From Acidobacteriota bacterium (lineage in GTDB: Bacteria; Acidobacteriota; Vicinamibacteria; Vicinamibacterales; CAVVIG01): DNA of 7,745 bases. Location of the stretch: assembly GCA_016195295.1 (NCBI GenBank), contig JACPZV010000323.1:1-7745 (forward strand), in the 5' to 3' direction. This document shows positions 1-4,456 of the stretch, in pieces. The position numbers were made by a program, and so were the translations under genes. How positions within the stretch are numbered: the first letter of the stretch is position 1; each line of letters opens with the position of its first letter. The notes under the pieces are model-generated. The model had not been told where the DNA came from. It saw only the letters and a list, made by a program, of their open reading frames with translations, and made no database searches.

Positions 1-241
1 AGGCTTGTTGACAAATTTCTCAACAACCTTGCGCGCCAGCGGCAGACGAATCTCGCAGCTCGGATCGTTGATGCGACATTGCGCGACCGTCAGACCGCAC
101 CCGCACGTACAACGCTCGATATTCAACTCCTGCAGGGTTGCCGCTTTTCGGGCCGCAGGCACTCGTCCGAGATCGACGCCTGGAATATCCGTCGCCTGGG
201 CGGCATTTCTCCAGTCGAGCCTGACCCGAGTCCTCGACTCT
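1..241 (-). pseudogene. Cys-cluster C-terminal extension of the TlpA-like protein, split off by frameshifts (partial)
   Basis: Minus-strand coding sense continues past the TlpA stop at 242-240 but in other frames. Skipping base 242 gives RVEDSGQARLE (241-209). Skipping one A of the run at 206-208 then gives NAAQATDIPGVDLGRV and, further on, CTCGCGLTVAQCRINDPSC, open through base 1. The tail has five cysteines, four of them in a C-x-C-x-C-x8-C pattern plus one more, which suggests a metal-binding or redox site. No ATG and no signal peptide precede it in its own frame. The only usual start is GTG at 162-160, which lacks a clear ribosome site. I therefore read it as the natural C-terminus of the thioredoxin gene, separated by two one-base insertions. 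A separate small gene starting at 162 is the alternative. From memory, similar Cys-cluster tails occur on thioredoxin-like proteins of soil bacteria; this is not verified here. Confidence 0.55.
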
Positions 242-830
242 ATTCGATGACGGCGTTCACGGGCAGTCCCGCGAGCGCCCGGGTTTCTGTCTCGACGACT
301 GTGATCTTGAGTAGGCCAACGTGTTTCTGCACGATCCGCGTGCTGCGATCCAGCACGAACGTCGTGGGTAAGCCAAAGACGTCGGGAAAGCTGTTTCGCA
401 GTTCTGGGCTTGACACCACGATCGGGTAGCTGATCTTGTAGTCGCCGACAAAGCGCTCTACCGCCTCGAGGGAGCCTTCATCCTCCGAGACGCCGATGAT
501 CTGAAGCTGGCCTCGGTATTCCGCTTGAAGCGCGATCAGCTCCGGGATCTCGGCTCGGCACGGCGGGCACCACGTCGCCCAGAAGTTGATCAAGACCACT
601 TTCCCACGCCATTCAGCCGGGGAGATCATCCGTCCATCCAGGTCCCGGGCGGTGAACGACGGCACAGGAGCGGGGTTGCGGAGGAACCGAATTATCTGTT
701 GTTGCCTCGACGGCCTGGCCTGCGTGTCTACAAGGGTCGCGTCGACGCCCCGCGCGTACTGGGTTCCGCATGCAACCGCCGCGAGCGTCGCTACGACGAC
801 GCTCAGCGTGATCCGCAGTTGTTCCTGCAT
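240..830 (-). CDS. TlpA/ResA-like thiol-disulfide oxidoreductase, exported
   Basis: A 196-residue thioredoxin-fold protein of the TlpA/ResA/DsbE type. These proteins reduce disulfides on extracytoplasmic proteins, for example apocytochromes. The N-terminus (residues 5-20) is a hydrophobic export signal ending AVAC, so Cys21 might be lipidated, though the lipobox is weak. The redox-fold domain covers about 55-190. It contains FWATWCPPC with active cysteines 88 and 91, and the cis-proline loop GLPTTFVLD at Pro155. I chose ATG 830 because GAGG (837-840) sits six bases upstream and the signal peptide follows directly. A longer start near 971 would bury the signal. It lies 38 bases after the anti-sigma gene on the same strand, so the two are probably co-transcribed. 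The stop TAG at 242-240 looks premature, because coherent coding sequence continues beyond it in shifted frames. Confidence 0.88.
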   Translation of the reverse strand: MQEQLRITLSVVVATLAAVACGTQYARGVDATLVDTQARPSRQQQIIRFLRNPAPVPSFTARDLDGRMISPAEWRGKVVLINFWATWCPPCRAEIPELIALQAEYRGQLQIIGVSEDEGSLEAVERFVGDYKISYPIVVSSPELRNSFPDVFGLPTTFVLDRSTRIVQKHVGLLKITVVETETRALAGLPVNAVIE

Positions 831-868
831 GACGAACCTCAAGACACTCCCACGACGGTCCGTTTTGG

Positions 869-1657
869 TCAGCCCTGTTGGTGCCGAACCCGACATGTTC
901 GTGCGAGGGTGAGCAAGCGGTCCGCCGGCAGGTCGGCAACAAGCGCGCGCAACACCCCTGCCTCCTCCCATGCGACCACGCGATAGCCGGCTCGCTCGTG
1001 CTGGTGGAAGACGATCGATTCAGCGGAGTCGCTCTCCACCTGGTCCGGCATCAGCTCATACGAATAATACGAGACCATTTGCCCATCGACGCGGTACCGC
1101 AGCAGGCACGCCCGCCGGCCGTCCAGCCGGCACACTTCCGCTCTCTCCAGGACGAGGCCGTTCACGTCGGGCACTTGCACGGCAAAGGCTACCCGCCATG
1201 TCAACCACTGCCGCGCCGTGCCGTGGTCGGATGTCGTCAGCGACTCGTGGTGTAGCCCTTGAGCGTGGTCCTCAATGATTGCAGTCATCGCTCTTTGCCA
1301 CGTCTCGTCGCTCCAGCGCTGATAGGCGGGCCAGAGCACGATCGCTAGCAAACCCGCCACTGCGACAGCGCTCGCGATGAGCACGCGGGCACGGCGCCAG
1401 ATACCGCCATCGCTCGGTCTCGCCATGGTTTCGGCGGTCACTGCGCTGAACAGCCGCGCCCTCAAGGACGGCGGCGTCACAGGGCGCGGCGCGAGCCTAC
1501 GCACCACACTCGCCAACGCATGCATGTCGGCCAGAAAACCCTGGCACGCGCGGCAGTCAACCACGTGGCCGCGCGCGTCAAGAAACTCCCGGTCGGCGAG
1601 TCGCACATGATCGTCCGACCACATAAGCCGCCTGGCCTTCCCACACGCAAGCGTCAC
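869..1657 (-). CDS. Zinc-finger anti-sigma factor, single-pass membrane protein
   Basis: A protein of 262 residues. Near the N-terminus is GHVVDCRACQ, the H-x3-C-x2-C signature of zinc-binding anti-sigma domains (His31, Cys35, Cys38). One transmembrane segment lies at about 91-110 (VLIASAVAVAGLLAIVLW). The remaining 150 residues or so, probably outside the membrane, I do not recognise; they may be the sensory part. I chose GTG 1657 because it overlaps the sigma stop as GTGA (1654-1657) and has AAGGAG at 1663-1668, five bases upstream. This is a typical translational coupling of sigma and anti-sigma genes. An ATG at 1699 would give a longer overlap with no better ribosome site. The expected role is to hold the neighbouring sigma factor inactive until an envelope signal arrives. 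The zinc-cysteine site could be sensitive to thiol-reactive metals or oxidants, but that is inference. Confidence 0.82.
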   Translation of the reverse strand: MTLACGKARRLMWSDDHVRLADREFLDARGHVVDCRACQGFLADMHALASVVRRLAPRPVTPPSLRARLFSAVTAETMARPSDGGIWRRARVLIASAVAVAGLLAIVLWPAYQRWSDETWQRAMTAIIEDHAQGLHHESLTTSDHGTARQWLTWRVAFAVQVPDVNGLVLERAEVCRLDGRRACLLRYRVDGQMVSYYSYELMPDQVESDSAESIVFHQHERAGYRVVAWEEAGVLRALVADLPADRLLTLARTCRVRHQQG

Positions 1658-2319
1658 GATGGCTCCTTCTGCTCCTTCCCAGGTGATGATTCGATCCATG
1701 CCGCCAAGGCATCGCGGAGCGCTCGGCGTGCCCGATAGAGTCGAGATGCGACCGTGCCTTCTGGCACGTCCAACACCTCGGCAGCTTCGTGCTGCCGGAA
1801 CCCTTCGACATCAACCAACCACAGCACCTCGCGCATCGGCCCCGGCAACCCATCCAACGCGGCAGCGATCCGGTCTCGAAGAAAATAGTCGGTCTCGACG
1901 TCCGGCTTCGTGTCGAACCCGCGCCATCCGGCGAGCGCCTGCTCGAATGCGCCCTCGTCCAGATCGCTCTCGAATGTTTCTCTCCGCCGATCTACCGCCC
2001 GCGTTCGGTTCAAATGGGTTCGCATCAAGATGCGGAAAAGCCACGTCCGCCCGGCACCTGGCTCACGCAGTTCATCGAAATGTCGGAACGCACGGAGGGC
2101 GCTTTCCTGCAAAAGGTCTTCGGCATCCGTAGTGCGCCCCCAGCACAGACGCAAAGCCATGCCATACAGGGCGTCGAGTTCGCGGCTTAACAGCTCCTCG
2201 AATGAATCGCCACGCTTCTCGCCGGGTCCAGCCTTGTGCCGTTTCGTCAGCGAGCCTCTCCCGCCCCAATGCCCTCTCGGAGAGATGTCGCCACGCGTCC
2301 CCCCGCCACCGCTCCTCAC
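1654..2319 (-). CDS. ECF-type RNA polymerase sigma factor (sigma-70 family)
   Basis: Up to 221 residues. Region 2 covers about 39-112, with DAEDLLQESALRAFRHFD followed by TWLFRILMRTHLNR, the core-binding and -10 recognition helices. Region 4 covers about 148-206, with LPGPMREVLWLVDVEGF and the helix-turn-helix DVPEGTVASRLYRARRAL, which reads the -35 element. There is no region 1 or 3, as expected for ECF factors. The N-terminus is uncertain. GTG 2319 is the first possible start, because TGA stands two codons upstream in frame, but residues 1-35 are Gly/Arg-rich and not conserved-looking. A non-standard CTG at 2250, just after GGGAGAGG, would fit the family length better. It is coupled by a GTGA overlap to the anti-sigma gene. 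It probably regulates its own operon and other envelope or stress genes; no target is visible with confidence. Confidence 0.87.
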   Translation of the reverse strand: MRSGGGGTRGDISPRGHWGGRGSLTKRHKAGPGEKRGDSFEELLSRELDALYGMALRLCWGRTTDAEDLLQESALRAFRHFDELREPGAGRTWLFRILMRTHLNRTRAVDRRRETFESDLDEGAFEQALAGWRGFDTKPDVETDYFLRDRIAAALDGLPGPMREVLWLVDVEGFRQHEAAEVLDVPEGTVASRLYRARRALRDALAAWIESSPGKEQKEPS

Positions 2320-2416
2320 GCGTCACAGCAGGCATCGGAACCGCCAGAACGATTCTGAGTAACGGGCGTCAATCCCAGCGACACTTCCGGTGGCACATCC
2401 CAGCCGCACGCCGCCG
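2320..2416. other. Intergenic region upstream of the sigma factor gene
   Basis: These 97 bases separate the small exported-protein gene from the sigma gene on the same strand. I see no convincing hairpin terminator. The octamer ATCCCAGC occurs twice, at 2372-2379 and 2397-2404, with starts 25 bases apart, which could be a regulator site. A GGAAG then CGTT pair on the minus strand loosely resembles an ECF promoter, but the spacing is poor. Read-through from the upstream gene is equally possible. Confidence 0.3.
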
Positions 2417-2772
2417 TTATTTGTGGCTGGTCTTCGCTTGGTCGCCGATCAGGACCGTGTTGAGGACCTCATTGAGGCCATGGTCAAACCACTTCGCCAC
2501 GGTGGCGTACTCCTGAGGCGAGAGGATCGTTTTCGCCTGCGCGAGCAGCTGCTTGGTCGCGTGCCCTCCAGCTTCAGCACATTGGGAGTTCCCCCCAGAC
2601 AAAGCTGGCCGGCGGACAGGTGCGAACAGAACACCTCCAGTTCCGGCTCCTGGTGCTGCGCCTGCTGACTGTGCTGCGCCTGCTGTTGGTGCGTCTGACT
2701 CTGGGCGGCCAGTACGCCCACCCCCACGACGACCGCCAAGGCTCCGACCAATCCGAGTGTTGCTTTCTTCAT
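2417..2772 (-). pseudogene. Small exported Cys/His/Gln-rich protein, frameshifted
   Basis: ATG 2772 has an excellent ribosome site (AGGAGGG on the minus strand, 2778-2784, five bases upstream). It is followed by a signal peptide (KKATLGLVGALAVVVGVGVLAAQ, cleavage near residue 23). Next come a Gln/His-rich linker (24-42) and a FCSH...GQLC motif with cysteines 49 and 58. In this frame the sense is lost after LKLEG (residue 70, about 2563), and the frame ends at 2449 after 107 residues. In the neighbouring frame coherent sequence resumes at once as HATKQLLAQAKTILSP and then EYATVAKWFDHGLNEVL, ending at TAA 2419-2417. One missing base in the G run near 2564-2566 explains this, and repair would give about 118 residues. 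I do not know the function. The Cys/His content and periplasmic location suggest metal binding or stress protection. It may be the first gene of the sigma-factor transcript. Confidence 0.68.
2653..2685. repeat. 15-bp direct repeat inside the Gln/His-rich linker
   Basis: GTGCTGCGCCTGCTG occurs exactly at 2653-2667 and again at 2671-2685, an 18-base period. On the minus strand it encodes the repeated AQHSQQ/AQHQ stretch of the small exported protein. A whole-codon period means copy-number change would lengthen or shorten the linker without a frameshift. Confidence 0.7.
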
Positions 2773-3028
2773 CTGTTCCCTCCTCTTGTCTGTTGCGAGA
2801 GTTTGCGTTCGAGTCACCCTCCGTAGAAAAGACACCACCGGGCTCGATTTTCATCCCGGACGTGTTTCGTGGACACCCCTTCGATCACTCAGATCCACTC
2901 GCGGATTGCCACACCGCGCCACGGGGTTGCCACGACGCTGCCATCGGCACAGTAGACCCCCTAGAGCGAGGTCCAGAGTCAAGCCTTTTTTAGGGCAGGA
3001 TGGCAAACTCTCCTGCGGCGACGCGCAG
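2773..3028. other. 256-base gap between the small exported-protein gene and merR
   Basis: No gene is supported here. It holds the candidate minus-strand promoter (2951-2982) and, after it, a leader of about 170 bases leading to ATG 2772. Within the leader are two near-identical decamers, GGATTGCCAC (2903-2912) and GGGTTGCCAC (2924-2933). They are 21 bases apart, about two helical turns, and could be a protein site. The T run at 2986-2991 lies on the plus strand, so it would not terminate merR, which is read on the minus strand. I see no clear merR terminator. Confidence 0.4.
2951..2982 (-). promoter_or_regulatory. Candidate MerR-family-type promoter with 20-bp spacer
   Basis: On the minus strand TTGACT (2982-2977) is followed, after exactly 20 bases, by TCTACT (2956-2951), which matches TATAAT at four of six positions. 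The spacer carries an imperfect dyad that starts GACTC and ends GGGTC. Spacers of 19-20 bp with a dyad are the hallmark of promoters activated by MerR-family metal sensors such as ZntR, CadR and PbrR. It points toward the small exported protein and the sigma operon, with a leader of about 170 bases. The dyad is weaker than the mer operator, and the regulator, possibly a cross-acting one encoded elsewhere, is unknown. Confidence 0.42.
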
Positions 3029-3436
3029 TCACCGGGAATTTAGGGCGGCGATCAATGGGCACGTGATGGTCCCCTCGGCCGCGCAGCAGTCGGCGACGAG
3101 CCGTCTCAGCGTCGATTCGATGCGCCTGAGGTCCCGGAGCTTCGCACGGACGTCTTCCAGCTTTTCCTCGGCCATCACACGCGCCTCGTCGCAGTGGGTC
3201 CCGTCCTCGAGCTGCAGCAAGCCCGCGATCTCCTGGAGGCTGAACCCCAAACGTTGCGCTGACTTCACGAACTTGACTCGCGCCACGTCCGCATCCCCGT
3301 AGCGGCGAATCTGGCCGTACGGCCGCGTCGGCTCGGGCAACAAGCCCTTGCGCTGATAGAACCGGATGGTCTCGACGTTGACGCCGGCGGCCGCCGCGAA
3401 GGCGCCCACCGGTAAGCTCGGCTGATGGCGTGTCAT
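3029..3436 (-). CDS. merR: Mercury-responsive transcriptional regulator MerR
   Basis: 135 residues, a normal MerR length. The N-terminal winged helix-turn-helix begins PVGAFAAAAGVNVETIRFYQRKGLL (about 9-33) and continues to the wing around RRYGDAD. The long dimerisation helix covers about 82-118. The three Hg(II)-binding cysteines are present at 82 (GTHCDEA), 117 and 126 (TCPLIAAL), the same numbering as Tn501 MerR. An extra Cys118 neighbours Cys117. MerR is a DNA-distorting repressor/activator. Bound to the operator it blocks merT-B transcription without mercury and untwists the over-long spacer when Hg(II) is bound. It is divergent from merT. Its ribosome site GGAG (minus strand, 3447-3450, 10 bases before the start) lies across the end of the -35 box and the start of the operator dyad. 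Autoregulation is therefore very likely. Confidence 0.96.
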   Translation of the reverse strand: MTRHQPSLPVGAFAAAAGVNVETIRFYQRKGLLPEPTRPYGQIRRYGDADVARVKFVKSAQRLGFSLQEIAGLLQLEDGTHCDEARVMAEEKLEDVRAKLRDLRRIESTLRRLVADCCAAEGTITCPLIAALNSR

Positions 3437-3442
3437 ACGCTG

Positions 3443-3473
3443 TTGACTCCGTACTTAAGTACGGAAATAAGCT
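3443..3473 (+). promoter_or_regulatory. mer operator/promoter (PmerT) with 19-bp spacer
   Basis: A -35 box TTGACT (3443-3448) and a -10 box TAAGCT (3468-3473) are separated by 19 bases. The spacer contains a perfect 16-bp palindrome, CCGTACTTAAGTACGG (3449-3464), the MerR dimer site. Established knowledge: Tn501 has the same -35 box, a 19-bp spacer with CCGTAC...GTACGG, and -10 TAAGGT. Transcription should begin near 3480, giving a leader of about 30 bases before merT. The divergent merR promoter must overlap this site. Confidence 0.93.
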
Positions 3474-3509
3474 TAGTCTGTGATGGGCAGTCCACGGAAG
3501 GAAAAACAG

Positions 3510-3860
3510 ATGTCGGAGACCACAAGGGGCCGGGGGGCACTCTTCGTCGGCGGCCTCGCGGCGATCCTGGCATCAACGTGCTGCCTGGGCCTGCTGGTGC
3601 TGCTCATGCTCGGGATCAGCGGCGCGTGGATCGCCAATCTCACGGCGCTCGAACCGTACCGCCCCATCTTCATCGGTGCGGCCGCGGTTGCGCTGTTCTT
3701 CGCGTACCGCCACATCTTCCGTCCGGCCGTCGCCTGCCAGCCCGGCGAGGTCTGCGCGGTTCCGAGCGTCCGGACCACGTACAAGGCCCTGTTCGGACTG
3801 GTCGTCGTCCTGCTGTTCATCGCCGTCAGCTATCCATTCCTTGCTCCGTTCTTCTACTGA
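3510..3860 (+). CDS. merT: Mercuric ion transport protein MerT
   Basis: 116 residues, the usual MerT size, with three transmembrane segments (about 9-33, 47-66 and 91-113). The first helix contains the vicinal pair STCCLG that accepts Hg(II) from MerP. The cytoplasmic loop between helices 2 and 3 has CQPGEVC, the second cysteine pair that passes mercury inward towards MerA. I chose ATG 3510 because GGAAGGA (3496-3502) lies seven bases upstream. In-frame GTG/ATG codons at 3480 and 3483 fall on the predicted transcription start and would have no leader or ribosome site. It is the first gene of the plus-strand mer operon, 39 bases before merP. Confidence 0.95.
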   Translation: MSETTRGRGALFVGGLAAILASTCCLGLLVLLMLGISGAWIANLTALEPYRPIFIGAAAVALFFAYRHIFRPAVACQPGEVCAVPSVRTTYKALFGLVVVLLFIAVSYPFLAPFFY

Positions 3861-3899
3861 AACCGCTGAAACGAGACCACACCCATGAAGGAGACCATC

Positions 3900-4190
3900 A
3901 TGAAAATTCTGCTCTCTGTTGCCGCTGCGCTACTCCTCCTCGGGAGCCCGGCCTGGGCTGCGCCCAAAACGGTCACATTGACCGTGTCTAACATGACGTG
4001 CGCGACCTGCCCGATCACGGTCAAGCAGGCGTTGAACAAGGTCGAAGGCGTCAGCAAGGCCGCGGTCGACTTTGACAAGAAGCAGGCGGTGGTCACGTTC
4101 GACGATGCCAAGACCAACGCGGCAGCGCTGATCAAAGCCACCACGGATGCGGGCTATCCCTCCACCGTCAAAGGGACCGAGAAGAGGTAG
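3900..4190 (+). CDS. merP: Periplasmic mercuric ion-binding protein MerP
   Basis: 96 residues. It has a Sec signal peptide with a hydrophobic core at 3-15 and likely cleavage after AWA (residue 20). A single heavy-metal-associated (HMA) domain follows. The GMTCxxC-type motif appears as NMTCATC with Cys34 and Cys37, which bind one Hg(II) in the periplasm and hand it to MerT. The start is ATG 3900, because AAGGAG (3888-3893) lies six bases upstream. An earlier ATG at 3885 sits before that site and would put charged residues ahead of the signal peptide. Its stop is four bases before the merF GTG, so the two are tightly linked. Confidence 0.94.
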   Translation: MKILLSVAAALLLLGSPAWAAPKTVTLTVSNMTCATCPITVKQALNKVEGVSKAAVDFDKKQAVVTFDDAKTNAAALIKATTDAGYPSTVKGTEKR

Positions 4191-4194
4191 CGCC

Positions 4195-4456
4195 GTGAAC
4201 ACCCGTACCCTGATGAGGACCAGCGTCGCGGGGACCGTGGTGGCCGCGCTCTGCTGCGCCACACCAGTTCTCGCGATCTTCCTTGGCGTTGTCGGCCTCT
4301 CAGCGTGGGTAGGAGGACTCGACTATGTGTTGATTCCCGCCCTCGCGATGTTCATCGGGTTTAGCCTTGTACGCGCTGAAACGTCGGCGCAACGAGGCTG
4401 CGTGCTGCGTCGTGCCTGGGCAGCCTGATACGAATGCATCTGGAGGACGACAGTGA
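4195..4456 (+). pseudogene. merF: Mercury transporter MerF, frameshifted after the second membrane helix
   Basis: GTG 4195 has AGAGG (4183-4187) seven bases upstream. The protein begins with VAALCCATPVL (Cys20-Cys21 in helix 1), then VVGLSAWVG and LDYVLIPALAMFIGFSL (helix 2), a clear MerF pattern. After codon CTT (4366-4368) the open frame continues as VRAETSAQR and stops at TGA 4426-4428 (77 residues). It loses the MerF tail. Skipping one base (G4369) restores YALKRRRNEAACCVVPG with the second vicinal pair (Cys70-Cys71). That frame ends at TGA 4454-4456 after 86 residues, close to the usual 81. The restored stop would overlap the merA GTG as GTGA, consistent with ancestral coupling. So this is a one-base insertion, a sequencing error or, less likely, programmed frameshifting. 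If truncated, mercury hand-off to the cytoplasm by MerF is probably lost, but MerT remains. Confidence 0.9.

Noticed and set aside
2072..2335. Open frame from ATG 2335 on the minus strand (begins MPAVTREERW) as the true sigma N-terminus
   Set aside because: It runs in another frame, ends without joining region 2, and needs an additional frameshift for which there is no clear junction.
2360..2395. ECF-type promoter (GGAAG ... CGTT) upstream of the sigma gene on the minus strand
   Set aside because: The spacing of 19 bases between the elements is too long and the -35 match is partial, so it is not listed as a promoter.
2983..2995. T run after a GC-rich stretch as a merR terminator
   Set aside because: The T run is on the plus strand and merR is read on the minus strand; no stable hairpin precedes it in the right orientation.
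4360..4380. Programmed +1 frameshift in merF at CTT-GTA
   Set aside because: No slippery heptamer with a following stop or hungry codon is seen, and other genes here carry similar one-base indels. A mutation or sequence error is simpler.
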